Shown here in pieces: positions 9,557-18,290 of a stretch of DNA of 64,000 bases. Source of the DNA: Clostridium aquiflavi (lineage in GTDB: Bacteria; Bacillota; Clostridia; Clostridiales; Clostridiaceae); assembly GCF_031344075.1 (NCBI RefSeq), contig NZ_JAVJAN010000011.1, positions 31,333 through 95,332 on the forward strand. Direction: 5' to 3'. The position numbers and the translations under genes are program-made. The notes under the pieces were generated by a model. It saw nothing but the letters and a program-made list of their open reading frames with translations. It was not told where the DNA came from and did no database searches. The stretch's first letter is position 1, and the number at the start of each line of letters is the position of its first letter.

Positions 9557-10270
9557 CTATTTTTTAGTTACTAATGTTCCGATATTTTCGCCAGTTATTG
9601 CTCTTTTAATATTACCTGGCTCATCTAAACCAAATACAAGTATTGGAATATTATTATCCATGCATAATGAAGTTGCTGTAGAATCCATAACTTGTAATCC
9701 TTGATCTAAAACATCTATATATGATAGTGTATCATATTTTTTTGCTTCTGGAAACTTCATAGGATCTTTATCATAAACTCCATCAACTTTTTTTGCTAGA
9801 AGTATTACTTCTGCTTCTATTTCTGCTGCTCTTAAAGCTGCAGTAGTATCAGTTGAGAAATATGGATTTCCTGTTCCTGCTGCAAAAATAACAACTCTAC
9901 CTTTTTCTAAGTGTCTCATTGCTCTTCTTCTAATAAAAGGTTCTGCAACTTCTTTCATTTCTATAGCAGTTTGAACTCTAGTTTTTACGCCTACTTGTTC
10001 TAAAGAATCTTGTAGTGCTAATGCATTTATACAAGTAGCCATCATTCCCATGTAATCAGCTGTTGTTCTATCCATACCTTCGCCGCTTCTTCCACGCCAG
10101 ATATTTCCTCCACCTACAACTGTTCCAACTTCTACTCCCATATCAACTAGTTCTTTAATTTCTAGAGCTATTCTTTTAGCTACATTAAAGTCAAGTCCAA
10201 AACCACTTACTCCAGCTAAAGCTTCACCTGAAAGTTTTAAAATTACTCTTTTATATTTACAATTTGTCAT
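9557..10270 (-). CDS. pyrH: UMP kinase
   Basis: Phosphorylates UMP to UDP in pyrimidine nucleotide synthesis. It belongs to the amino-acid-kinase fold, not the NMP kinase fold. Visible motifs are KLSGEALAG near the N-terminus, VVGGGNIWRGR around 53-63 and a GTGNPYFSTDT nucleotide loop near 131-141. It has 237 aa. A 6-bp hairpin (GGCATT/AATGCC at 10292-10313) lies in its leader, just upstream of the SD. A terminator separates it from tsf, so pyrH-frr can be controlled apart from rpsB-tsf. Confidence 0.97.
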   Translation of the reverse strand: MTNCKYKRVILKLSGEALAGVSGFGLDFNVAKRIALEIKELVDMGVEVGTVVGGGNIWRGRSGEGMDRTTADYMGMMATCINALALQDSLEQVGVKTRVQTAIEMKEVAEPFIRRRAMRHLEKGRVVIFAAGTGNPYFSTDTTAALRAAEIEAEVILLAKKVDGVYDKDPMKFPEAKKYDTLSYIDVLDQGLQVMDSTATSLCMDNNIPILVFGLDEPGNIKRAITGENIGTLVTKK

Positions 10271-10334
10271 TTAAAACTACCTCCTAAATGTGGCATTAGA
10301 AGAAAACAATGCCTTATATTCTATTATTTTCTTT

Positions 10335-10363
10335 AAAAAAAGAGAACACAGAGTGTCCTCTTT
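10335..10363 (-). terminator. intrinsic terminator after tsf
   Basis: An 11-bp stem (AAAGAGGACAC with GTGTTCTCTTT on the minus strand, one G-U pair) is followed by a T run, directly after the tsf stop. Confidence 0.9.
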
Positions 10364-10379
10364 AGTTTTTTATATTTTA

Positions 10380-11291
10380 CTATTTTCCTAATTGTTTAGC
10401 AACTTCTTCTGCAAAGTTTTCTTCAACTTTTTCGATTCCTTCGCCTCTTTCGAATCTTACGAATCTATTTACTTTGATTGCAGAACCAGCTTCTTTAGCT
10501 TTTTCATCTATAAACTTAGTTATAGTCTTATCGCCATCTTTAACCCAAAGTTGTTCAAGAAGACAAACTTCTTTGTAGTACTTTTGGATTCTTCCCATAA
10601 CCATCTTTTCAACTATCTTTTCTGGCTTTCCTTCATTTAAAGCTTGAACTCTATAGATTTCTTTTTCTTTTTCTATAGAATCTTGATCAACTTCTTCTTT
10701 AGATAAGAATAATGGGTTTGCAGCAGCTATTTGCATACAAAGTTCTTTTGCAACTTCTTCAACAGCTGGTGACTCTACATCACAAGCTACTTCTACTAAA
10801 ACACCAATTCTTCCACCACCATGGATATAGCTTTTAACTACTCCATTATCTACTGCAAATTTAACAAATCTTCTAACAGTCATGTTTTCACCAAGTCTAG
10901 CGATTAATCCTGTTAAAGCTTCTTGTATTGTAGCTTCTCCGTCAAATTTTTCATTAACAAATTCTTCTACTGTTGTAACATTTGTTGATGTTGCTATTTT
11001 AGCTAAAGCTTCAGCAAAAGCAATGAAATCTTCATTTGCTGCAACGAAATCTGTTTCACAGTTAAGTTCAACGATAGCTCCGCTCTTTTTATCTTCTGAA
11101 ATATATGTTTTAACTAAACCTTCAGCAGCAACTCTTCCTGATTTCTTAGCTGCAGCCGCAAGTCCTTTTTCTCTTAATACTTCAACAGCTTTTTCGATGT
11201 CACCATCTGTTTCTGTTAATGCTTTTTTGCAGTCCATCATTCCTGCGCCAGTTCTTTCTCTTAATTCTTTAACTGATTTTGCAGATATCAT
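10380..11291 (-). CDS. tsf: elongation factor Ts
   Basis: Nucleotide exchange factor that regenerates EF-Tu-GTP. It has an N-terminal UBA-like domain with the signature RERTGAGMMDCKKAL (residues 11-25), and a dimerisation/core region containing ELNCETDFVA near residue 75. At 303 aa it is the usual Firmicute length. The ATG is preceded by GAGGAGG. It lies 181 bases after rpsB with a strong non-terminating hairpin between (see 11423-11452). Confidence 0.98.
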   Translation of the reverse strand: MISAKSVKELRERTGAGMMDCKKALTETDGDIEKAVEVLREKGLAAAAKKSGRVAAEGLVKTYISEDKKSGAIVELNCETDFVAANEDFIAFAEALAKIATSTNVTTVEEFVNEKFDGEATIQEALTGLIARLGENMTVRRFVKFAVDNGVVKSYIHGGGRIGVLVEVACDVESPAVEEVAKELCMQIAAANPLFLSKEEVDQDSIEKEKEIYRVQALNEGKPEKIVEKMVMGRIQKYYKEVCLLEQLWVKDGDKTITKFIDEKAKEAGSAIKVNRFVRFERGEGIEKVEENFAEEVAKQLGK

Positions 11292-11422
11292 TATTAAATT
11301 CCTCCTCGATTATATATTGCATTTTATTAATCTATTATATTCATAATAAATTAACTATTTAGAAGAATTATTAAAAACTTAATATAAAGTATTAAATTTT
11401 TAATAATTATGGCTTCTAAGTT

Positions 11423-11452
11423 AGAAGACAAAACAAAATTGTTTTGTCTTCT
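11423..11452 (-). promoter_or_regulatory. 12-bp perfect hairpin between rpsB and tsf
   Basis: AGAAGACAAAAC pairs perfectly with GTTTTGTCTTCT around a 6-base loop. It lies 20 bases after the rpsB stop. No T tract follows on the minus strand, so it is not a standard intrinsic terminator. It may be an mRNA-stability or processing element that sets the S2 to EF-Ts ratio. Confidence 0.6.
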
Positions 11453-11472
11453 ATTAAAATAGTATATATAAA

Positions 11473-12174
11473 CTATTCAGCTAATTCTTCGCCTTGTCTT
11501 CCTTCCATGATAGCATCAGCCATTTTAGCAGTTATTAATTTAACAGCTCTTATAGCATCATCATTACCAGGAATTACGTAATCAACTTCTTCTGGATCAC
11601 AGTTAGTATCTACTATAGCAACTACAGGGATTCCAAGAATCTTAGCTTCTGATATAGCATTCTTTTCTTTTCTTGGATCAACTACGAACATAGCACCTAT
11701 GTTGTCACAATCTAAGTTTTTGATACCACCAAGATTTTTTTCTAATTTTTCTAATTCACCCTTTAATTTGATAACTTCCTTCTTTGGAAGAACATCAAAT
11801 GTTCCATCTTCTTGCATTGTTTCTATTTCAGAAAGTCTTCTTATTCTTTTCTTGATAGTAGAGAAGTTTGTTAACATTCCACCTAACCATCTATTGTTTA
11901 CAAAGTGCATGCTGCTTCTTATTGCTTCATCTTTGATAGCTTCTTGAGCTTGTTTCTTTGTTCCAACGAATAATATATCTTTTCCTTCTGTAGCTACTTC
12001 TTTAATGAAGTTATAAGCTTCTTCAGCTTTTCTAACTGTTTTTTGAAGGTCTATGATATATATACCATTTCTTTCTGTGAAAATGTAAGGAGCCATCTTA
12101 GGGTTCCATCTTCTTGTTTGGTGTCCAAAGTGTACACCTGCTTCTAATAATTGTTTCATTGATATTACTGACAT
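11473..12174 (-). CDS. rpsB: 30S ribosomal protein S2
   Basis: Primary component of the 30S subunit, at the head-platform junction. The start is ATG at 12174 with GGAGG at good spacing. This gives MSVISMKQLLEAGVHFGH, the canonical beginning; an upstream in-frame TTG extension (Gly-, Asp- and Glu-rich) is only leader sequence. The protein is 233 aa and contains RRWNPKMAPYIF and the conserved NNRWLGGMLTNF block. A near-consensus sigma-A promoter lies about 110 bases upstream. Gene pair with tsf. Confidence 0.97.
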   Translation of the reverse strand: MSVISMKQLLEAGVHFGHQTRRWNPKMAPYIFTERNGIYIIDLQKTVRKAEEAYNFIKEVATEGKDILFVGTKKQAQEAIKDEAIRSSMHFVNNRWLGGMLTNFSTIKKRIRRLSEIETMQEDGTFDVLPKKEVIKLKGELEKLEKNLGGIKNLDCDNIGAMFVVDPRKEKNAISEAKILGIPVVAIVDTNCDPEEVDYVIPGNDDAIRAVKLITAKMADAIMEGRQGEELAE

Positions 12175-12283
12175 TTTGTTACCTCCTTGGTTTTTACCTC
12201 CATCATCTTCTTCTTGCAAATAATCCCTTAATAGGGCACCTAATTTACAAATTGGATGATGTGTGTATTTTGTTACCTTAAAC

Positions 12284-12312
12284 AGTATAACATAAGGTAT
12301 TTAACCTATCAA
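12284..12312 (-). promoter_or_regulatory. sigma-A promoter of rpsB-tsf
   Basis: On the minus strand TTGATA (12312-12307), a 17-base spacer and TATACT (12289-12284). The predicted transcript has a leader of about 100 bases that includes a small CCCT/AGGG hairpin and two SD-like stretches before rpsB. Confidence 0.8.
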
Positions 12313-12337
12313 CAAAAAAATTACTTTTTCTCTAAAA

Positions 12338-12378
12338 ATAAATAGAAGAAACCAAATTTCTTGGTTTCTTCTATTTAT
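12338..12378 (-). terminator. intrinsic terminator after codY
   Basis: A perfect 18-bp stem (12338-12355 with 12361-12378) has a 5-base loop and T-rich sequence on the minus-strand exit. It isolates codY from the rpsB promoter. Confidence 0.92.
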
Positions 12379-12405
12379 AGCTCGTCTAATTTTGAAATAA
12401 AACTA

Positions 12406-13182
12406 CTATTTTATTTTTTTTAATTCATCTAATAATTTTTCGTTTAATACTCTAATATAAGTACCTTTCATGCCTAACGATCTAGATTCAATAACACCAG
12501 CACTTTCAAATTTCCTTAAAGCATTTACTATAACACTTCTGGTTATTCCTACTTTATCAGCAATTTTAGAAGCAACTAATAAGCCTTCATTTCCATTTAA
12601 TTCTTCAAAAATATGTTCTACTGCTTCTAATTCAGAATAAGAAAGAGTTCCTATAGCTAATTGAACAACAGCTTTTTTCCTAGTTTGCTCTGCTAAATCT
12701 TCTTGCATTGCTCTAAGCATTTCCATTCCAACTATTGTTGCACTATACTCAACTAAAACTAAATCATCATCAGTAAATTCTTTTCCAAATCTAGCTAATA
12801 TTAATGTACCTAATCTTTCTCTACTACCTATTATTGGAATTATAGTTGAAATTTTATCTTTTGCCTTACAATCACCAATTTCTGCAAATACACATCTACC
12901 TTGATTATATAAGTTTGCTAATGTTTCATTACTTTCTAAAAGGGTAAGATTATAATCTTCCGGAAATTTTTTATCTTCTATAACTTTCTTTTTCATAGCT
13001 TCACATTCAAAGCCTGGAGAAAAAGTATATCCTAAAACTTTACCTCTTTTGCTTACTATATAAGCATTACATTCAAGAACTTCGCTTAAAAGTGTACATA
13101 TATCTTGAAAAGCAACTGGCTCAGTCCCTGTCTTTTGCAAGATTTTATTTAGTCTTCTTGTTTTATTTAATAGAGATGACAT
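12406..13182 (-). CDS. codY: global transcriptional regulator CodY
   Basis: GTP- and branched-chain-amino-acid-sensing repressor of metabolism, toxin and sporulation genes in low-GC Gram-positives. At 258 aa it is the normal length. It has an N-terminal GAF domain (about 1-155), a linker helix, and a C-terminal winged helix-turn-helix at about 203-235 (KIADKVGITRSVIVNALRKF). The ATG is preceded by AGGAGG. A candidate CodY-box palindrome lies in its upstream region, suggesting autoregulation. In B. subtilis codY sits with clpYQ and codV (xerC); here those genes are missing and codY stands between topA and rpsB. Confidence 0.97.
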   Translation of the reverse strand: MSSLLNKTRRLNKILQKTGTEPVAFQDICTLLSEVLECNAYIVSKRGKVLGYTFSPGFECEAMKKKVIEDKKFPEDYNLTLLESNETLANLYNQGRCVFAEIGDCKAKDKISTIIPIIGSRERLGTLILARFGKEFTDDDLVLVEYSATIVGMEMLRAMQEDLAEQTRKKAVVQLAIGTLSYSELEAVEHIFEELNGNEGLLVASKIADKVGITRSVIVNALRKFESAGVIESRSLGMKGTYIRVLNEKLLDELKKIK

Positions 13183-13240
13183 TTCTTATCCTCCTTGTTA
13201 ACCTCACAATAATCTCTGATTATACAAACAGAATATAATC

Positions 13241-13275
13241 TTTTTTTAGAAAATTCTTAATTTAATGAATTTTCT
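13241..13275 (-). promoter_or_regulatory. candidate CodY-binding palindrome upstream of codY
   Basis: AGAAAATTC (13248-13256) and its exact reverse complement GAATTTTCT (13267-13275) are separated by 10 bases. Overlapping it on the minus strand is AATTTTCTAAAAAAA, which differs from the CodY consensus AATTTTCWGAAAATT at three positions. It lies about 60-90 bases ahead of the codY start. Confidence 0.45.
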
Positions 13276-13375
13276 CTCATGTCTTGTTGATTTTAGTCTA
13301 ACATATAAACTAGTGCTTTACAACAGTATTTTTTTTATTTCGACACAATAGAACTGTTAAAATTCATAATTAAAA

Positions 13376-15463
13376 TTATTCGCTTTTATCTTCTTTAAGT
13401 TCTTTAGTATAATCACACTCTCCATTAGAACACTTGATATATTTTCCTTTAGTTTTTGAATATTTAAGTACCATATAAGAATCACACTTGGGACATTTTT
13501 CCTTTACTGGTTCATACCAACTAACAAAAGTACATTCTGGATATCCTGAACATCCAAAGAATTTCTTTCCTCTTTTGCTTTTCTTAACAACTATAGTTTT
13601 TCCGCATTCAGGACATGGTACATCTAATTCTTCTACTATAGGTTTAGCATTCTTACATTCTGGGTATCCAGGGCATGCTAAGAACTCACCATATCGTCCT
13701 CTTTTTATTACCATCATGCGACCACATTTATCACACTTAACATCACTAACTTTATCTTCTATTACAACCTTTGATATTTCTTTTTCGGCTTTTTCTATTG
13801 CTACCTTTAGAGGTGTGAAGAATTCTTCTACTATTTTAGTCCAACTTTCACTTCCTTCTTCAACATTATCAAGCTTTTTCTCCATATCAGCTGTAAAATC
13901 TGCATCCACTATTTGAGTAAAGTATTCACTAACTATATTGTTTACTATAAATCCTAGTTCTGTTGGAATTAAGTTTTTCTTTTCACGAATAACATATGAC
14001 CTGCCAACTAATGTAGATATTGTTGGTACATACGTACTAGGTCTTCCTATTCCTTTTTCTTCTAGCAATTTAACAAAAGATGCTTCTGTATATCTTGGTT
14101 GAGGCTGTGTAAAATGTTGTTTTTCATCTATAGATACAACTTTTAATTCTTCCCCTTCTTCTAAAACAGGTAATGTAACAGACTTTTCATCATCTTCATT
14201 TAAATACTCGTATATTTTCATGAATCCATCAAAATTTATTGTTGATCCTGATGCTTTAAATTTATATTCTCCATTTAGTATATCTATAGAATTTGTATTA
14301 AGTACACATGATGACATTTGACTTGCTACAAATCTATTCCAAATTAATGAATATAGTTTATATTGTTCTGAAGTTAAATTTTCTTTTGCTACTTCTGGTG
14401 TAATTTCTACGTATGTAGGTCTAATAGCTTCATGCGCATCTTGAATATTTTTCTTTCCTTTATATATTCTAGGAGCACTTGGCAAATACTCTTTACCATA
14501 AGTATTTTCAATAAATGTTTTTGCATTTTCTTGAGCTTCTTGAGATATTCTCATAGAATCTGTTCTCATATAAGTAATTAAACCAACAGTTCCATATCCC
14601 TTAATTTCTATACCTTCATAAAGAGCCTGTGCAATTGACATAGTTCTCTTAGTCATAAAATTCAACTTTTTGCTAGCATCTTGTTGAAGTGTACTTGTTG
14701 TAAATGGTGGTAATGGATTTTTAACCTTATTACCTTTTTTTATAGCCTTTATAATAAACTTATCATTTTCAAGTTCTTGTTTTATTTTATTAGCTTCTTC
14801 TTCTGTGTTAACTTCAATTTTTTTACTCTTATAAGTTGAAAGTCTTATTGGGAATTTCTTTCTATCTTTTCTTAATACACAATCAACAGACCAATATTCT
14901 TTAGGTATGAATGCTTTTATTTCTTCTTCTCTATCACAAATTAATTTTAATGCTGCTGATTGAACTCTACCTGCACTAAGACCCCATTTTACATTTTTCC
15001 ATAAAATTGGGCTTATCTCATATCCAACAAGTCTATCTAATATTCTTCTAGCCTGCTGAGCATCAACTAAATCTAAATCTATACTTCTAGCTTGTTTTAT
15101 AGCACCCTTTACTGCAGTTTTAGTAATTTCATTAAAAACTATTCTGCATTTTTCATTTTCAGGTATCTTTAAAATATTAGCTAAATGCCATGATATAGCT
15201 TCTCCCTCACGGTCGGGGTCAGTTGCCAAATATATTTTATCAGATTTTTTAGCTGCTTTTTTTAACTTATCTAATAATTCACCCTTACCTCTGATTGTTA
15301 TATACTTGGGTGTATAATTATTCTCTATATCAACACCTAATTTGCTTTTAGGTAAATCTCTTACATGACCCATAGAAGCTTCTACAATGTAATTTTTCCC
15401 TAAATATTTACCAATTGTTTTTGCTTTTGCTGGCGACTCAACGATTACAAGTTTTTGACCCAT
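13376..15463 (-). CDS. topA: DNA topoisomerase I
   Basis: Type IA topoisomerase that relaxes negative supercoils. It is 695 aa. The N-terminal TOPRIM domain holds VESPAKAKTIGKYLG (8-22) and DPDREGEAISWH (82-93). The active-site Tyr298 lies in GLITYMRTDS. Three C-terminal four-Cys zinc ribbons lie at about 577-690 (CDKCGRM, CPECGKT, CPKCDSY, each with a second Cys pair). The MGQKLVIVES start is canonical, yet no SD lies directly before it. The SD (AGGGGGTG at 15498-15505) is separated from the ATG by a hairpin (see that entry). dprA and the ComM-like gene lie upstream. Confidence 0.97.
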   Translation of the reverse strand: MGQKLVIVESPAKAKTIGKYLGKNYIVEASMGHVRDLPKSKLGVDIENNYTPKYITIRGKGELLDKLKKAAKKSDKIYLATDPDREGEAISWHLANILKIPENEKCRIVFNEITKTAVKGAIKQARSIDLDLVDAQQARRILDRLVGYEISPILWKNVKWGLSAGRVQSAALKLICDREEEIKAFIPKEYWSVDCVLRKDRKKFPIRLSTYKSKKIEVNTEEEANKIKQELENDKFIIKAIKKGNKVKNPLPPFTTSTLQQDASKKLNFMTKRTMSIAQALYEGIEIKGYGTVGLITYMRTDSMRISQEAQENAKTFIENTYGKEYLPSAPRIYKGKKNIQDAHEAIRPTYVEITPEVAKENLTSEQYKLYSLIWNRFVASQMSSCVLNTNSIDILNGEYKFKASGSTINFDGFMKIYEYLNEDDEKSVTLPVLEEGEELKVVSIDEKQHFTQPQPRYTEASFVKLLEEKGIGRPSTYVPTISTLVGRSYVIREKKNLIPTELGFIVNNIVSEYFTQIVDADFTADMEKKLDNVEEGSESWTKIVEEFFTPLKVAIEKAEKEISKVVIEDKVSDVKCDKCGRMMVIKRGRYGEFLACPGYPECKNAKPIVEELDVPCPECGKTIVVKKSKRGKKFFGCSGYPECTFVSWYEPVKEKCPKCDSYMVLKYSKTKGKYIKCSNGECDYTKELKEDKSE

Positions 15464-15505
15464 ATTTATAACTTCATAAAAAATTTTATGAAGTACTCAC
15501 CCCCT
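15464..15505 (-). promoter_or_regulatory. topA ribosome binding site split from the start by a hairpin
   Basis: On the minus strand AGGGGGTG (15505-15498) is followed by a near-perfect palindrome (15494-15471, ACTTCATAAA / TTTATGAAGT) and then 7 bases to the topA ATG. Linear SD-to-ATG distance is 34 bases. With the hairpin folded, the effective distance is about 10 bases. Confidence 0.6.
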
Positions 15506-15514
15506 AAATTTGTT

Positions 15515-16573
15515 TTAAATTATTTTTATATAGTAATTACCAGGAAGGCAAATTATCTCATTCTTTATTTGCATTTCAAATAATAACGCATATAAAGCCC
15601 CTCTGTCAACACAACTATTCTTAAATATGTCATCTATATGAATTGGTGCATCTGTAATCATATCTAATATTTCTCTTTTTTCTGGTCTAATTTTCATCGT
15701 TTCAATATTTATGTGATTTGTATTAAAGAATTTGTTTAAATCCTCTTTACTACTTAAAACATCACATCCATCTTTGATCAACATATTAGAACCTTTTGCT
15801 CCTTCATATAAAATAGAACCAGGCACAACCAATACATCTTTGTTTTGTTCTTGAGCTATTCTAGCAGTTATTAATGATCCACTTTTTTCACTTGCTTCTG
15901 CAACTATAACAACATCACTTAAACCACTTATTATTCTATTTCTTAATGGAAAATTATGCTTTAGAGGTTTAGTTCCTAATGGAAATTCTGAAATAATCAA
16001 CCCATCTTCAATGGCTTTTGAAAATAGACCTTTATTTTCTGATGGATATACAACATCTATACCACATCCTAAAACTATAATAGTTTTTCCTCCATTTTCT
16101 AAAGCACATTTATGAGCTATGGAATCCACACCTCTTGCACCACCACTTATAAGCGTTATATTATTAGTAATAATCTCCTTTGTCAAGAGCTTTGTTACTG
16201 CTAATGCATAATTTGAACATTTTCTTGCTCCTACAATAGCTATAGATTTACCATTTATCAAATCAATATTTCCTTTATAAAATAAATAACATGGTGCTGG
16301 TGAAAGTTGCTTCAATCTCTCTTTGTATAAAGGATTAGAGTATGTTATATATCCTATACCTTCTTTATTTAATTTATTGTTTACAGATATAATTTCATAA
16401 ACCAAATCATTCTTTTCAAAATTTCCAAGTTTTTTTTGTAATTTTTTATTTCTTTTTAATATATTTTCAAAATTGTTATATATATTTTCTTCTGTTTCAT
16501 ACTCATCTATCAAATTCATTTTTTCCTTATTGCTTATATCTAATAATATAAACCATAATTCATAGTTTAACAT
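15515..16573 (-). CDS. dprA: DNA-processing protein DprA
   Basis: Loads RecA onto incoming single-stranded DNA in transformation; widely conserved even in species not known to be competent. It is 352 aa with an N-terminal SAM-like region, a Rossmann-like core carrying SIAIVGARKCSNYA (about 109-122) and GGARGVDSIAHKCAL, and a C-terminal winged-helix DprA domain (about 295-345). It lies between the ComM-like ATPase and topA, the conserved clostridial and B. subtilis arrangement. Confidence 0.95.
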   Translation of the reverse strand: MLNYELWFILLDISNKEKMNLIDEYETEENIYNNFENILKRNKKLQKKLGNFEKNDLVYEIISVNNKLNKEGIGYITYSNPLYKERLKQLSPAPCYLFYKGNIDLINGKSIAIVGARKCSNYALAVTKLLTKEIITNNITLISGGARGVDSIAHKCALENGGKTIIVLGCGIDVVYPSENKGLFSKAIEDGLIISEFPLGTKPLKHNFPLRNRIISGLSDVVIVAEASEKSGSLITARIAQEQNKDVLVVPGSILYEGAKGSNMLIKDGCDVLSSKEDLNKFFNTNHINIETMKIRPEKREILDMITDAPIHIDDIFKNSCVDRGALYALLFEMQIKNEIICLPGNYYIKII

Positions 16574-16593
16574 TTAGATTCTCCTTATATTTA

Positions 16594-18114
16594 CTATATA
16601 ATCTCTCCATCTATATTTCTTCTATAATTAAACGCTTCAATTATATGTTGCTCTAAAATTTCCTTACTGCAATCTATATCTGCTATTGTTTGTGCTAATT
16701 TAATAACTTTACTATATCCTCTCATTGATACACTAGATGTATTATAATAATGCTTTAAAATATCACTACATCCTTTACTCATCTTGCATATGTCAAATAT
16801 ATCTTTTCCTTTTATATCTGAATTATATTTATATCTTGTATTTTTAAATCTTTCTTCTTGAATCTCTCTAGCTTTAAGAACTTTTTCTTTCATAACTTTA
16901 GAATTGTATGAATCCTTTCTCTTTTCAATATCATCATATTTAAGTCTTGGAACAAAATTTAAGATATCCATTCTATCTAATAAAGCAGTAGAAAATTTTC
17001 TGAAATATTTTTTTGCATTATACCTAGAATATAAACCACCTTCTAATATGCTTTCATCTTTTTCTTCAATAGGATTAAATGCTCCAATAAGTAAAAAGTT
17101 GGCTGGCATTGTATAGTTCCCACTGATTCTGTCTATATTTATTTCTTTTTCTTCTAATGGCTCTCTTAATGATTCTAAAGCATCCTTTTTGAACTCTAAT
17201 ACCTCATCAAGAAAAAGCACTCCATTATGCGCTAAAGTTACTTCTCCAGCCTTTACTTCTTTTCCTCCTCCAATCAAAGCACTTTTAGTTGTAGTATGAT
17301 GTGGAGATCTAAAAGGACGATTTATTAAAGTATTTTTTTCCATAAGACCAGATGCACTATATATTTTAGCTATTTCTAATAATTCTTTTTTAGATAGTGG
17401 TGGTAATATTGATGTTATAGCTTTAGCAAGCATTGTTTTACCACATCCTGGTTCTCCATATAATAAAATATTATGTTTCCCTGCCGCTGAAATCTCCAGG
17501 GCTCTCTTTGATGAGTATTGTCCTATTATTTCACCAAAATCCAAACTCTCTAAAATATCTTTTCTTTCAATATCACTTTTAGAAATTCTGCACGGTAATA
17601 AGTCTTTGTATGTGACATATGATATTACTTCTTTCAAACTTCTAAATGGATAATATTCGCCTTCATCGAAATAATAACTCTCTTCTAAATTTTCATAAGG
17701 AAATATAAACTTATTTTTTCTTTCTTTTATTCCTTCAATTATTATAGGTATACTTCCTTTTACTGCTTTTAATTCTCCTGATAACGATAATTCTCCAAAA
17801 ATTATATAATCGTTTACTTTATTGCATTCTATTTGATTAGATGCCATAAGTATTCCTAATGCTATAGGCAAATCTAAAAGAGATCCTATCTTTCTTGTAT
17901 CTGCTGGTGCTAGATTAATAGTTATTCTTCCTAGCGGAAAATCATATCCGCTATTTAAAATTGCTGATCTCACACGCTCTTTAGATTCTTTAACAGAAGT
18001 ATCTGCAAGACCAACAATAGAAAATGATGGTAAGCCTTTTGATATATCAACTTCTACTTCTATTAATAATCCTTCTAAGCCATTTTGTGTGGCACTTATT
18101 ATTTTTATAGACAT
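16594..18114 (-). CDS. comM: YifB/ComM family Mg-chelatase-like AAA+ ATPase
   Basis: AAA+ helicase-like protein of the YifB/ComM family; ComM promotes branch migration during natural transformation in Gram-negatives. Domains in order: an N-terminal ChlI/Lon-S5-like fold (1-170), the AAA+ core with Walker A GEPGCGKTM (about 217-225) and Walker B GVLFLDEVLEF, and a C-terminal helical domain with SVSMRGYSKVIKLAQTIAD. It is 506 aa, full length. It is followed by dprA after 20 bases, linking it to the DNA-uptake or repair gene pair. Confidence 0.93.
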   Translation of the reverse strand: MSIKIISATQNGLEGLLIEVEVDISKGLPSFSIVGLADTSVKESKERVRSAILNSGYDFPLGRITINLAPADTRKIGSLLDLPIALGILMASNQIECNKVNDYIIFGELSLSGELKAVKGSIPIIIEGIKERKNKFIFPYENLEESYYFDEGEYYPFRSLKEVISYVTYKDLLPCRISKSDIERKDILESLDFGEIIGQYSSKRALEISAAGKHNILLYGEPGCGKTMLAKAITSILPPLSKKELLEIAKIYSASGLMEKNTLINRPFRSPHHTTTKSALIGGGKEVKAGEVTLAHNGVLFLDEVLEFKKDALESLREPLEEKEINIDRISGNYTMPANFLLIGAFNPIEEKDESILEGGLYSRYNAKKYFRKFSTALLDRMDILNFVPRLKYDDIEKRKDSYNSKVMKEKVLKAREIQEERFKNTRYKYNSDIKGKDIFDICKMSKGCSDILKHYYNTSSVSMRGYSKVIKLAQTIADIDCSKEILEQHIIEAFNYRRNIDGEII

Positions 18115-18290
18115 ATTAAATCACCCATTAACATTATAGACATATAAACTTTTATTAATCCTTTTAATAAAAATGATTTATTTTTTTAATTCATGTCAAT
18201 AATCTTTACTATATTTTGTATATTATTATTCTTAACATAATTTTTATATTACATTTAATAAAAATTTATATATTTAAGGAGCTTATATTA
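18115..18290. other. divergent intergenic region between comM and yraN
   Basis: This region is extremely AT-rich and should hold the promoters for comM-dprA-topA (minus) and yraN (plus). I see no convincing -35/-10 pair, hairpin or riboswitch in it. Confidence 0.5.

Noticed and set aside
10882..11346. A 154-aa plus-strand ORF antisense to tsf
   Set aside because: It is a shadow of tsf caused by low stop density in the complementary frame; it has no SD and matches no family.
12175..12219. A 15-residue N-terminal extension of S2
   Set aside because: It encodes a Gly/Asp/Glu-rich run over the SD. The family start at 12174 is supported by the SD and by S2 alignments.
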